From positions 1-40,549 of the forward strand of contig CALEUW010000029.1 of assembly GCA_937920725.1 (NCBI GenBank): a stretch of DNA of 40,549 bases, written 5' to 3'. Made by a program: the position numbers and the translations under genes. The notes beneath the pieces were generated by a model. That model did no database searches, was not told the DNA's origin, and was given only the letters and a program-made list of their open reading frames with translations. Position 1 is the first letter of the stretch; every line of letters begins with the position of its first letter. The stretch is from UMGS1601 sp900553335 (GTDB lineage Bacteria > Bacillota > Clostridia > Oscillospirales > Ruminococcaceae). Of the stretch, positions 13,130 to 21,281 are shown in pieces.

Positions 13130-13675
13130 ATGGCAAAATGGGTTTGTCCGGTTTGCGGATATGTTCATGAAGGCGATACTGCTCCGGAGAAGTGTCCGCA
13201 GTGCGGAGTTCCGGGAGAGAAATTTGAAAAATCTGAGAGCGACGAGATCGTTTGGGCTGACGAGCATAAAGTAGGCTCTGCTCAGGGACTTGACGAAGAG
13301 GTTGTTCAGGGACTTAAGGATAACTTTAACGGCGAGTGTTCTGAGGTTGGTATGTACCTTGCTATGGCTAGAGTTGCATACAGAGAGGGCTATCCTGAGG
13401 TTGGTCTTTACTATGAAAAGGCTGCTTGGGAGGAAGCTGAGCATGCAGCTAAGTTCGCAGAGCTTTTGGGTGAAGTTGTTACACCGTCTACAAAGAAGAA
13501 TCTTGAGCTTAGATATATGGCTGAAAACGGAGCTTGTGAGGGTAAGCTAAAGCTTGCTAAGCGTGCAAAGGAGCTTGGCTATGATGCTGTTCATGATACG
13601 GTTCATGAGATGGCTAAAGATGAGGCTCGCCACGGATGCGGATTCAAGGGACTTTTGGACAGATATTTTAAATAA
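13130..13675 (+). CDS. reverse rubrerythrin (N-terminal rubredoxin), 181 aa
   Basis: A cytoplasmic NADH-peroxidase-type enzyme that reduces hydrogen peroxide, and in Clostridium also oxygen. The order of domains is reversed relative to classical rubrerythrin. A rubredoxin-like iron site comes first (CPVCG at residue 6, CPQCG at residue 23). The ferritin-like diiron domain follows (about 50-181), with ligands in GECSEVGMYLAMARVA, WEEAEHAAKFAELLGE, MAENGACEGKL and KDEARHGCGF. Clostridium acetobutylicum has the same type as a major peroxide-stress protein. AGGAGGTAA precedes the ATG. A classical rubrerythrin lies at 35173, so this host carries both forms. Confidence 0.93.
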   Translation: MAKWVCPVCGYVHEGDTAPEKCPQCGVPGEKFEKSESDEIVWADEHKVGSAQGLDEEVVQGLKDNFNGECSEVGMYLAMARVAYREGYPEVGLYYEKAAWEEAEHAAKFAELLGEVVTPSTKKNLELRYMAENGACEGKLKLAKRAKELGYDAVHDTVHEMAKDEARHGCGFKGLLDRYFK

Positions 13676-13690
13676 GAATAAAAAAAGATT

Positions 13691-13726
13691 AAACGCCTTT
13701 TGTATTTTTGCAAAGGGCGTTTTTGA
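13691..13726 (+). terminator. terminator after reverse rubrerythrin
   Basis: AAACGCCTTTTG (13691-13702) pairs with CAAAGGGCGTTT (13711-13722), with one wobble pair, followed by TT. Confidence 0.85.
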
Positions 13727-13774
13727 TTTATATGACAATAATTAGCATTTTTGCGACATGATACGAATATATGT

Positions 13775-13803
13775 TTGACCGAGTATTATTCTTCTGCTAT
13801 AAT
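13775..13803 (+). promoter_or_regulatory. GH5 gene promoter
   Basis: TTGACC (13775-13780), 17 bases, TATAAT (13798-13803), about 56 bases before the GH5 start. Confidence 0.85.
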
Positions 13804-13859
13804 TTTTTTATATTAAAGACTTCTGAAAAGTGATAAATAATATTAAAGGGAGGAATATT

Positions 13860-15044
13860 ATGAATCTGAAAGCTTTATCTCTTGCACTTATGACTGCGTT
13901 TGCAATTCTTGCAAGCGGTTGCGACAGCGCAAATAAAAACGAGTCGGATAACGGTGAGATGCGTGAGAACTTGACGGCAACGCAGGTTGCAAAAGAAATG
14001 GGAATCGGTGAGAATCTAGGCAACACCATGGAAGCTTATGATGCATCGAACTGTGAAAGTATAACTTATGAGTGGCCGCCTGTTTCGGGAAAAAACACTA
14101 CGGAGGATTATGAAACGATCTGGGGTGCGCCGGTAACCACACAAAAGATCATTGACGGCATGAAAGAAGCCGGCTTTAATACAGTCAGAATTCCTGTCTT
14201 TTGGGGCAATATGATGGAAAACGACGGGGAGTATAAAATAAATCCCGAGCTGTTAAACAGAGTTGAGGAGATAGTCAAATACTGCCGAAATGCAGACCTT
14301 TATGCTGTTATAAACATTCACCACTTTGATGAATTTATTATCAGAAGAAATGACCTTGAAAGCTGTAAAAAGATCTTTGATACCTTGTGGACGCAGATAG
14401 CAGAACACTTTAAGGATTATTCAGACTATGTTGTATTCGAGGGCTTTAACGAGTATCTCGGCGGAAATCAATTTGACAAAGACGGAAATTTGGTTGAGAT
14501 GAGAAAAAAAGATGCTTATGAGCTTACGAATGCACTCAATCAGACATTTGTAGATGCGGTAAGAAATACCGGAGGAAACAACGAGCAGAGAATTTTGATC
14601 GCGTCGGGCTACTGGACAAATATTGATAACACTACTTCGTCAAGATTTGAGCTTCCAAAGGATACATCAGAGGATAAACTTATGGTATCGGTTCACTATG
14701 TTGATAATCAGATGTACTGGACTAACAAAATCGGAGGAGAAGAATGGCTTGATTATGCAAGATCGCAGTGCGAGCTTTTAAAGAGCGCATTTTTAGACAA
14801 GAATATTCCTGTTTTTATAGGTGAGGTTACTTCAATTTATACGCCTGATAGATTTGCTTCAGACGCTAAGTATACGACCTCAACAGAATGTTTGGAAATA
14901 ATGTGCGATATGATGACTCAATACGGTTGTGTTCCGGTGTTATGGGATGTAACTGATAATTTCTATTCTCGTACAGAGTGCCAAATTATTGATGAGCAAG
15001 ACAAAGCCTTTATCAAAGAATTCTCGGAAAAGCTCAGCAAGTAA
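13860..15044 (+). CDS. surface lipoprotein endoglucanase, GH5 family, 394 aa
   Basis: A beta-1,4-glucanase (cellulase or related) anchored on the outer face of the membrane. The signal peptide ends in lipobox LASGC (Cys at about residue 20), and an acidic linker runs to about residue 38. The GH5 barrel follows, with the family's MGIGENLGNTMEAY start and GFNTVRIPVFWG. The acid/base is E198 (FEGFNEY) and the nucleophile E322 (VFIGEVTS). The overall pattern is closest to subfamily GH5_4. It has no dockerin or carbohydrate-binding module, unlike cellulosomal enzymes. AGGGAGG selects the ATG at 13860 over one 30 bases upstream. It lies close to a type IV pilus operon, which fits a fibre-degrading life style. 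Confidence 0.9.
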   Translation: MNLKALSLALMTAFAILASGCDSANKNESDNGEMRENLTATQVAKEMGIGENLGNTMEAYDASNCESITYEWPPVSGKNTTEDYETIWGAPVTTQKIIDGMKEAGFNTVRIPVFWGNMMENDGEYKINPELLNRVEEIVKYCRNADLYAVINIHHFDEFIIRRNDLESCKKIFDTLWTQIAEHFKDYSDYVVFEGFNEYLGGNQFDKDGNLVEMRKKDAYELTNALNQTFVDAVRNTGGNNEQRILIASGYWTNIDNTTSSRFELPKDTSEDKLMVSVHYVDNQMYWTNKIGGEEWLDYARSQCELLKSAFLDKNIPVFIGEVTSIYTPDRFASDAKYTTSTECLEIMCDMMTQYGCVPVLWDVTDNFYSRTECQIIDEQDKAFIKEFSEKLSK

Positions 15045-15093
15045 TAAAGCGAAGCTTTAATAAATCAATGCATAAATGATCAAATAGATCGTA

Positions 15094-15133
15094 AAAAGAG
15101 GATAGGAGGTTTTCTGATCCTCTTTTATATTTT
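15094..15133 (+). terminator. terminator after GH5
   Basis: AAAAGAGGAT (15094-15103) pairs with ATCCTCTTTT (15117-15126), followed by ATATTTT. Confidence 0.8.
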
Positions 15134-15158
15134 TGTAAATGTATTTTTGATAAATCTA

Positions 15159-15224
15159 CGCAACTTTGAGTTGCGAAATTTCCAACTCCGATTGGTAGAC
15201 TTATTAAACTCGATGGGATATAAT
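15159..15224 (+). promoter_or_regulatory. promoter and operator-like dyad of the HTH-VOC gene
   Basis: The promoter is TAGACT (15196-15201), 17 bases, TATAAT (15219-15224). Upstream is a perfect inverted repeat CGCAACT-TTG-AGTTGCG (15159-15175). The gene behind it has an XRE domain, so self-regulation through this dyad is plausible. Confidence 0.6.
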
Positions 15225-15246
15225 TAATTTAAAGGAGGCGGTAAGT

Positions 15247-16107
15247 ATGACAATAGGAGAGCAGATTCAGAATATCCGTATTCAGAAAGGATTGACGCAG
15301 GAGCGGCTTGCGGAGATGCTAGAGGTTTCAAGGCAATCGGTATCAAAATGGGAGCTTGGGCAGACTGTGCCGGACGTAGATAAAATTATCCGTATGAGTG
15401 AGCTGTTTGATGTATCGACAGATACGCTTCTCCTTAGAAATGTCGAGGATGAGCAGGTTAATAAAAATCCTCTGCATTTGGGAAGCGTTTACCTTGTTGT
15501 TAAGGATTTTGAAAGATCGGTGGAGTTTTACGAAAAATTTCTGAACACGAAGGTAGGCGACAGATGCCGAAGCGGAAATAAGTTTGTGGAATTTTACATT
15601 GACAACAAGTGCATTGCTCTTATGAATGAAAACAACATTAAGGGACATTGCACAGACTTAGGAAGTCCTTATAAGTTTGTTCAGAATTACTGGGTAGAGG
15701 ATTTGCAAATGGAGCATGAACGTGTAAAGGCTTTGAATATCGGCGAAGTTACGGAGATTCTAGAGGCATATCCCACCTATCACTATTTTCATCTGACTGA
15801 TCCAGATAATAATATTATTGAGGTCACAGGAGGTTATCACATGAACGTTGATATTTGTCAAAGCTGCGCTATGCCGTTAAGCGACAATTACTACGGCACT
15901 AATGCTGACGGAAGCAAAAACCGTGAATACTGCAAATACTGCTTTGAAAACGGAAGGTTTTTAGGAGAACAGACGCTTGAGGAAAAAATTGAAAGCAACA
16001 TTAAGTTTTGGGTTGACAAGGGAAACGGAATTACCGAAGAAATTGCACGACAAAAGCTCAGCGAGCTTTTCCCTACATTGAAACGCTGGAAAAATAAAAC
16101 AATATGA
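15247..16107 (+). CDS. XRE-HTH / VOC / zinc-ribbon fusion regulator, 286 aa
   Basis: Three domains in one chain. Residues 1-65 are an XRE helix-turn-helix (LTQERLAEMLEVSRQSVSKW). Residues 75-198 are a VOC (glyoxalase/bleomycin-resistance) fold (LGSVYLVVKDFERSVEFYEK, then HYFHLTDPDNNIIEVTGGYH). Residues 199-286 carry a zinc-ribbon domain (CQSCAMPL, then EYCKYC) like that found on many VOC and regulator proteins. The Cys positions, two CxxC pairs, suit one zinc. A VOC ligand-binding domain attached to a DNA-binding domain suggests a small-molecule-sensing repressor or activator. AAAGGAGGCGG precedes the ATG. A second AGGAGG plus ATG at 15841 could produce the ribbon part alone. Confidence 0.85.
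   Translation: MTIGEQIQNIRIQKGLTQERLAEMLEVSRQSVSKWELGQTVPDVDKIIRMSELFDVSTDTLLLRNVEDEQVNKNPLHLGSVYLVVKDFERSVEFYEKFLNTKVGDRCRSGNKFVEFYIDNKCIALMNENNIKGHCTDLGSPYKFVQNYWVEDLQMEHERVKALNIGEVTEILEAYPTYHYFHLTDPDNNIIEVTGGYHMNVDICQSCAMPLSDNYYGTNADGSKNREYCKYCFENGRFLGEQTLEEKIESNIKFWVDKGNGITEEIARQKLSELFPTLKRWKNKTI
15828..15843 (+). promoter_or_regulatory. internal ribosome binding site and start
   Basis: AGGAGG (15828-15833), seven bases, ATG (15841-15843), in the frame of the HTH-VOC-zinc-ribbon gene and exactly at the VOC/zinc-ribbon junction. The shorter product would be 88 residues, starting MNVDICQSCAMPL. The site is stronger and better spaced than most real starts in this window. Confidence 0.5.
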
Positions 16108-16113
16108 AAACAA

Positions 16114-16158
16114 AAACAGGCTTACGGATTTTTAGATTCCGTGTGCCTGTTTATTTTT
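16114..16158 (+). terminator. terminator before the pilus operon
   Basis: The outer stem AAACAGGC (16114-16121) pairs with GCCTGTTT (16145-16152). The inner stem ACGGA/TCCGT lies inside it. ATTTTT follows. Confidence 0.85.
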
Positions 16159-16234
16159 AGTAATATGTACTTTATGATTTATTTATTAAGTGCATATGCA
16201 AACCGACATTTTATATTTTAAAGCTGGCTTTTTA

Positions 16235-16263
16235 TTGCAAAAAAATAAATAGTGTGATATACT
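16235..16263 (+). promoter_or_regulatory. promoter of the type IV pilus operon
   Basis: TTGCAA (16235-16240), 17 bases, TATACT (16258-16263), with a 55-base leader to the pilC start. No other good promoter is seen up to pilT. Confidence 0.75.
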
Positions 16264-16318
16264 GATATTACAATTAGGCTTACTATGCCTATATTTCTGA
16301 TGTGATAAGGAGATCGGT

Positions 16319-17518
16319 ATGCCGCTATACAGATATACTGCAAAAGACATTTTTGGAAAGGTTAAAAGGGGAGAGCTTAATACTGCTGATCCCGATGCGC
16401 TTAAAAAGGTGTTGAGAGAAAAAGGTCTTTATCTTTCACGATGCAGCAAAAAGATTGACAAAAATGCTGATAAAAAGCTGAATTCTTCTGAAGTATCAAC
16501 GTTTTGCCGTGAAATATCAAGCATGCTTTCGGCAGGTATTTCTTTGGTTCGTGCAATGAATATTATAACCGGCAGGGATCTTTCGCCAAAGCTAAGGTAT
16601 GCTTTCACAGAGCTTTTATCTTCTATCAAAAAGGGCATTGCTTTATCAGACTCAATGGAGCTGTTAGGAAAGTCTTTTCCTGTGATGCTTATAAACATGA
16701 TTAGAGCAGGAGAGGCGTCGGGACGTCTTGACGAAACCATGGAGAAAATGGCGGATTACTATGAGAAGGAAGCAAGGCTTACCAAAAGCATAAAAGGCGC
16801 TATGACCTATCCCATTATACTTGCGTCTTTAACAGTTGTTGTAACAGTTGTACTTATGACGTTTGTGGTACCGCTGTTTGCGGATATTTTTAAGGAAATG
16901 GAGCTTCCCGCAATAACGAGAGTTGTAATGGGAATTTCAAACGCTCTTACCGATAATTTTGTGCAGATAGCATCGGCAGTTTTAATTATTTGTGCTGCGG
17001 TATACTTTATAATGCAGGTCGAGAGTGTAAGACTTTCGTTTGATAAATTCAAGCTTAAAATCCCTGTAGTAGGCAAGCTTTTAAAAATCATATATACTGC
17101 CCGCTTTGCGAGAACCTTGGCTTCTTTATATTCGAGCGGACTTTCAATTATAAACGCCTTGCAGATTTCAAAGGATACTATCGGAAACAGGTATTTGGCA
17201 AGCCAGTTTGAAGATGTTGTACGTTCGGTAAGGTCGGGAAATTCCCTTGCAGCGTCTTTGGCGGCAGTAGTGGGATTTGATAAGAAGCTTTCGGAAACGA
17301 TAGCGGTAGGAGAAGAAACAGGACAGCTCGATACACTTTTAATATCCGTCGCCGATTCATATGATTACGATTCGGACATGGCGATAAAAAGGCTTATGAC
17401 AATGGTAGAGCCGGTTATGATAATTATTCTAGCGGTTTTTGTAGTTATAATCATGCTGAGCGTGCTTTTGCCGATCTTTTCTATGTACAGTCAGATAGAG
17501 CAGTCGGGAAGAATGTAA
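16319..17518 (+). CDS. pilC: type IV pilus inner-membrane platform PilC, 399 aa
   Basis: The GspF/PilC-family polytopic protein that anchors the assembly ATPase in the membrane. The start MPLYRYTAKDIFGKVKRGEL is the family hallmark. Two homologous cytoplasmic helical domains (about residues 60-165 and 265-370) each precede membrane segments (about 167-190, 213-233 and 370-392). The duplicated motif appears as FCREISSMLSAGISLVRAMN and FARTLASLYSSGLSIINALQ. Length is as expected (about 400). It is first in the operon and is followed 53 bases later by pilM. AAGGAGATC precedes the ATG. Confidence 0.93.
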   Translation: MPLYRYTAKDIFGKVKRGELNTADPDALKKVLREKGLYLSRCSKKIDKNADKKLNSSEVSTFCREISSMLSAGISLVRAMNIITGRDLSPKLRYAFTELLSSIKKGIALSDSMELLGKSFPVMLINMIRAGEASGRLDETMEKMADYYEKEARLTKSIKGAMTYPIILASLTVVVTVVLMTFVVPLFADIFKEMELPAITRVVMGISNALTDNFVQIASAVLIICAAVYFIMQVESVRLSFDKFKLKIPVVGKLLKIIYTARFARTLASLYSSGLSIINALQISKDTIGNRYLASQFEDVVRSVRSGNSLAASLAAVVGFDKKLSETIAVGEETGQLDTLLISVADSYDYDSDMAIKRLMTMVEPVMIIILAVFVVIIMLSVLLPIFSMYSQIEQSGRM

Positions 17519-17571
17519 CTGAAATAAAGGTGCATATACAAAAAATAAATGGCATACGAGGAGTTTTGAAG

Positions 17572-18453
17572 ATGTCGGTTTCAATGTATATTTCAAATAA
17601 TTACATAAATATTGTTTTTGGAAGCGGAACAAAAGGTTTTGTAACGATCAAAAGCTGTATTAAAATTCCTATTTCGGAGGGGCTTATAATAAACGGTCTG
17701 ATCATGAACGAGGACGGCTTAGCTGATTTAATAAAAAAAGTATGGGAGGATAATCCCGAGCTTCCTAAGTGCGTTAAGCTTGTTGTTTCATCAACTTCAG
17801 TTTTGTCAAAGAAGTTAAAGGTTCCGTCAGTAAATGACAAAAGACTTTTGGAGATTATAAAGGATGAGTATTCAGAGGTTGAAAACTATGGGGAGCTTGT
17901 TTATGATTATCGGGTTTTGAACCCGAAATCGCATGACGGTGGAATGGATATTGTAGCCTGTGCTGTAGACAGAGAATTTATCGAAGGATATATAAGTCTT
18001 TTTGAAAAATGCGCTATAAAGCTTGAATCTATTACCACTGCGCTGTCATCTATTATAAATGCTGTTTCGTTTTTTAAAGATTTTTCAAATGCAACATATG
18101 TGATTACAAATTTAGACGGTAACAATCTTTCAAACACGTTGTTTGTAAATGGGGAGTATAATTATTCCTCAAGATCCCGTCTTTTAGAAGAAATGGGTTC
18201 TGAGGATTCGGAGAATGAGCTTTACCGTGCTTTATCTTCGCTTATTCAGTTCAATAAGTCGCAGAAAAACGGTTTTGATATTACCGATATATATTTTACA
18301 GGTGATTTAAACGATGGAATCTTTGAATTTTCAAGCCGTCTTTCACAAGCTCTCGGGGTAAGAGTTTCTTCGCTGAGAGCTCCCGAAAGTGTAAATATTC
18401 CTGATGAGGATTTGTTTAATAAGCTGTTTTACACGATTGGAAATCTTTCGTGA
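17572..18453 (+). CDS. pilM: type IV pilus assembly protein PilM, 293 aa
   Basis: An actin-like cytoplasmic protein that binds PilN and links the ATPases to the alignment complex. The predicted fold has an N-terminal phosphate-binding-like strand pair (MYISNNYINIVFGSG), a central domain and an acidic middle. It ends with a short helix. The nucleotide-binding residues are weakly conserved, as in other Gram-positive PilM. GAGGAG (17558-17563) selects the ATG at 17572; a longer frame to 17530 lacks a site. Identification rests on order (C, M, N, O) and fold pattern more than on strict motifs. Confidence 0.8.
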   Translation: MSVSMYISNNYINIVFGSGTKGFVTIKSCIKIPISEGLIINGLIMNEDGLADLIKKVWEDNPELPKCVKLVVSSTSVLSKKLKVPSVNDKRLLEIIKDEYSEVENYGELVYDYRVLNPKSHDGGMDIVACAVDREFIEGYISLFEKCAIKLESITTALSSIINAVSFFKDFSNATYVITNLDGNNLSNTLFVNGEYNYSSRSRLLEEMGSEDSENELYRALSSLIQFNKSQKNGFDITDIYFTGDLNDGIFEFSSRLSQALGVRVSSLRAPESVNIPDEDLFNKLFYTIGNLS

Positions 18454-18496
18454 GTATGAGGAAAAATATCTTATCTGATAGGAAGGGATAAAACAT

Positions 18497-19108
18497 ATGA
18501 CATTATTTTCTGCTAAAAAAAAAGATATAGATTTGCTTGCAAGATATAATTTCGATCCAAAGAAGCAAGAGAAAAGAGTGAAAAGGATCATCTATACGTT
18601 GCCGGGGGCTTTGGTAATAGTTTTGATTGCTGTTATTATACTTATTAATCTGATCACAGGGATCAGTCTTGACAATAAAATAAGCAATTTTGAAACTAAA
18701 ATAGACATGATTGAATCTGACGGAAGCGATGCGGACAATCTTTTGGAAAAAAATAATGTTCTCAATCAGGATTTTAAAATCCTGCAAAAAGTTAAAGATA
18801 AATCGTCACAGGAGTCTTCTAATTACAGCAATTTAAACTTCAAGCTTTTATCGGATATAAATTCATCCTGCGGTGCAAAGGCTGATTTAAAGCTTATGGA
18901 TTTTTCCGGCGATAGCATTTTGTTTACTTTTCAGACCGCATCACTCAATTACAGCGACATAAGTGTGATTGTAAAAAACATTGAAGAGCTTGAGTATTTT
19001 GATAAAGTAACTTATACAGGGTATCAAAAAGTGTTGGACGAGGCATATTCCTTCAGCGTTGTTTGCAGCTTTGAAGGAGGTAATGATGAAAGCGAGGTAG
19101 CACAGTAA
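18497..19108 (+). CDS. pilN: type IV pilus assembly protein PilN-like, 203 aa
   Basis: A bitopic membrane protein: a basic cytoplasmic start (about residues 1-34, containing a Leu-Ala-Arg-Tyr-Asn segment able to contact PilM), a membrane helix (about 36-56, GALVIVLIAVIILINLITG), a coiled-coil stretch (60-100) and a ferredoxin-like alpha/beta domain to the end. This is the PilN plan. The last base of the stop overlaps the pilO start (TAATG), so the two are coupled. GGAAGGGAT precedes the ATG. Confidence 0.8.
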   Translation: MTLFSAKKKDIDLLARYNFDPKKQEKRVKRIIYTLPGALVIVLIAVIILINLITGISLDNKISNFETKIDMIESDGSDADNLLEKNNVLNQDFKILQKVKDKSSQESSNYSNLNFKLLSDINSSCGAKADLKLMDFSGDSILFTFQTASLNYSDISVIVKNIEELEYFDKVTYTGYQKVLDEAYSFSVVCSFEGGNDESEVAQ

Positions 19109-19737
19109 TGCTTAAGGGTGTAACAAAAAGACAGATAATACTTTTATATGTGCTTGTTGCTGTGCTTTTGACAGTTCTAGGATTAAGGTATGCTATTCTT
19201 CCGATGATGAATTCAAACAGTGATAAGAGTGCAAAGCTTGCAGAGAAGATATCGGAATATGATAATCTTGTTTTTGAAAGTCAGCAGGCGCAGGTGTATG
19301 AAGATATCAACAAACAGCTTGAATCGGATATTGAAGATATCAGCAAAGGCTTTCAAAGCGATATAAAAACAAGTAATATTGACGCAAAAATAAGTGAGAT
19401 GATAAGGGAAAGCGGACTGTCCGCCGTATCGCTTACGGTAAATGAGCCGGTTGATGTTACGGACGATTCTCTGACAATGAATGATGCGGACACACAGGCT
19501 CAACAGTCAAGCGAATCGGAAAGTAATGTAAAGTCGATCACATCAAATGTAACTACATCGGGAAGCTATGATGAGCTTGTCAGGTTTATAGGTCTTGTCG
19601 AAGAGCAGGAAGCTATGTACATGACTGATTTGACGTTTACCATGGAGGTATACAAAAGCAGCCCTGATAATGATATAACAATAAACTTTTCTTTAGTTTC
19701 GTTTGTTTATGCTCCCGAGAAAGAAGATATACGATGA
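19108..19737 (+). CDS. pilO: type IV pilus assembly protein PilO-like, 209 aa
   Basis: A bitopic protein with a membrane helix at residues 9-30 (QIILLYVLVAVLLTVLGL), a coiled coil (about 40-95) and a C-terminal domain with GSYDELVRFIGLVEEQEAMY and MYMTDLTFTM, the 'shape' pattern of PilO/GspM domains. A Ser/Gln/Asp-rich insert (about 125-145) separates the two halves. It forms a heterodimer with PilN in known systems. The start overlaps the pilN stop. Confidence 0.8.
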   Translation: MLKGVTKRQIILLYVLVAVLLTVLGLRYAILPMMNSNSDKSAKLAEKISEYDNLVFESQQAQVYEDINKQLESDIEDISKGFQSDIKTSNIDAKISEMIRESGLSAVSLTVNEPVDVTDDSLTMNDADTQAQQSSESESNVKSITSNVTTSGSYDELVRFIGLVEEQEAMYMTDLTFTMEVYKSSPDNDITINFSLVSFVYAPEKEDIR

Positions 19738-19771
19738 AAAAGCTTTTATAGGACGTTTTAAGAGTATAATT

Positions 19772-19803
19772 TTTTCAGTGGGGATAAGGACCACCACTGA
19801 AAA
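19772..19803 (+). other. hairpin inside the pilus operon
   Basis: TTTTCAGTGG (19772-19781) pairs perfectly with CCACTGAAAA (19794-19803) around a 12-base loop. It lies in the only gap over 60 bases in the operon, between pilO and the pseudopilins. There is no T-run after it on either strand, so it is more likely an RNA processing or stability element than a terminator. Confidence 0.5.
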
Positions 19804-19827
19804 CGTTGAATGAGGTGAGAGAGCAAT

Positions 19828-20286
19828 ATGAAAAAAGGCAATGTAAGCGGTGCTGCGCTAATATGGGTTGTGCTTGCATCAAGCGTTATTGCAGTAATTG
19901 CAGCAGGACTCATTGCGATTTCAGTTTCATATTATAACTCACTGAGAGGCGATACGCTTGATATTACTCAGAGCTATTTAAATGCTAAAAGCGGAATAGA
20001 ATCGGTCTATTCTTATATTTCGTCTGTTCCCGACAGCTCATCTGCTGAAAGAGAGGTATATGATAAAATTTCAGGACTGAGTGTCGGCGAGGATACGGAT
20101 ATTTCGTTTCGCTCAGACGAGGACGGCGAATATGTAACGGTGAATGTAAAACGCCAGACGGATCTAACGGTTATATTTACAGCGACAAGCGAATACTCTT
20201 CGCAGAAGTGTGTGTTGACGGCAAAGGCGGAAAAGCAGCCGTTTGAAAGTGCTGATAAATGGGGAAATCTTGTGTATACAGACTAG
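19828..20286 (+). CDS. PilX-like minor pilin/membrane protein, 152 aa
   Basis: A protein with a short basic start (MKKGNVSG) followed by a hydrophobic helix (AALIWVVLASSVIAVIAAGL) and a soluble C-terminal domain, as in PilX-type minor pilins. It lacks the typical Gly-Phe-Thr-Leu-x-Glu cleavage motif: the helix begins GAALIWV with no Glu at position 5. PilX/GspK-type tip pseudopilins commonly lack that Glu, so this may start the pilus tip. AGGTGAGAGAG precedes the ATG. It has one Cys in the soluble part. Confidence 0.7.
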   Translation: MKKGNVSGAALIWVVLASSVIAVIAAGLIAISVSYYNSLRGDTLDITQSYLNAKSGIESVYSYISSVPDSSSAEREVYDKISGLSVGEDTDISFRSDEDGEYVTVNVKRQTDLTVIFTATSEYSSQKCVLTAKAEKQPFESADKWGNLVYTD

Positions 20287-20304
20287 CTGAAGGGGGCATT
20301 TTTA

Positions 20305-20625
20305 ATGAAGCGGAATAAATCAGGAATGACTCTTGTCGAGGTAGTTGTTTCTATGGCTATATTAGCGCTGACTGTTGCTGTTTCGTTTTCTGCGATTTCG
20401 TTTTCACTCAATATTTTAAACCGTGCCCAAACGATCAGCTCTGAGTATATGAATGCGTTAGAGGATATGGTAGATAAGCTTGACAGTGCACAATTTGATG
20501 ACAAAAGCATCAGTATTTATATCGACGGAGAAAACAAGGGTGATGTTGTGTTGGGTAAAATAAAATCGAAAGCCGAGTTGGAAGAAAACGTTCTGGGAAG
20601 CTTTTATTACTATGCATTAAAATAA
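20305..20625 (+). CDS. type IV pseudopilin (PilV/GspI-like), 106 aa
   Basis: A pseudopilin with a clear prepilin peptidase site: MKRNKSG, then MTLVEVVVSMAILALTVAVS. Cleavage after Gly7 would leave an N-methylated Met1 with Glu5 in place. The soluble part is only about 75 residues, with a short acidic beta-rich end (SISIYIDGENKGDVVLGKIK). It is too small for a typical major pilin but could be a minor or tip subunit. AGGGGGC precedes the ATG. Confidence 0.85.
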   Translation: MKRNKSGMTLVEVVVSMAILALTVAVSFSAISFSLNILNRAQTISSEYMNALEDMVDKLDSAQFDDKSISIYIDGENKGDVVLGKIKSKAELEENVLGSFYYYALK

Positions 20626-20659
20626 GACATGCAAGTATTAAACGGAGGTGAGTGACTGC

Positions 20660-21253
20660 TTGACAAGAATTAATAAGAATAAAAACGGGTTTACGCTTGT
20701 TGAAGTAACTGTCGCTTTGGCGGTATTTGCAATTTTAGTTACTGTTGCTTCCGGTATAATTATATCAGGCGGAAATATTTTTGCGAAAAACACTAGCCGT
20801 GTCAAGGCAAGTGAGATTTCAAGCGGGGTTTACGGCATTTTAAATGACAGACTTAAGTTTGCTGTTAAAATAGATTTAACCAAAGATGATTTTTCTCCTG
20901 ACGATGACGGATACAGCGAATGTATCAAGCTTACAAATAAGGGTGTTGACGGCGGATCGCCCGATGAACGTGTTTTAATCAGGCGGGAGAACAGTTTGCA
21001 ATTTGACGGAGTGTGCGATACAGGAACGTATGATGTGACGGTTAAATTTGATGGCGTCAAAAAAACTTTGAATGATAAAAACAAAATGACTCTTTTGTGC
21101 TTAACTATCAATGTTTATTCGGGAGGAGAGCTTTTATATTCAAAGGAAGCTCCGATTGAGATTTTAAACCATGAATGTGAAATAACAGGGATCGATCTCA
21201 ATCCATCAAACGAGGATAAGGATTTGTATATAAATTACTGCTTAGCGGAGTAA
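20660..21253 (+). CDS. type IV pseudopilin (PilW/GspJ-like), 197 aa
   Basis: A pseudopilin with the motif KNGFTLVEVTVALAVFAILV: cleavage after Gly10 leaves Phe1 and Glu5. The soluble domain of about 165 residues has the length and beta-rich look of PilW/GspJ. GGAGGTGA (20644-20651) selects the TTG at 20660. A GTG at 20648 lies inside the binding site and cannot be the start. No major pilin with a repetitive or larger subunit is evident, so the main filament protein is probably elsewhere. Confidence 0.85.
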   Translation: MTRINKNKNGFTLVEVTVALAVFAILVTVASGIIISGGNIFAKNTSRVKASEISSGVYGILNDRLKFAVKIDLTKDDFSPDDDGYSECIKLTNKGVDGGSPDERVLIRRENSLQFDGVCDTGTYDVTVKFDGVKKTLNDKNKMTLLCLTINVYSGGELLYSKEAPIEILNHECEITGIDLNPSNEDKDLYINYCLAE

Positions 21254-21281
21254 AAAATAATTAAAAGGGATGTGAGTTGCC

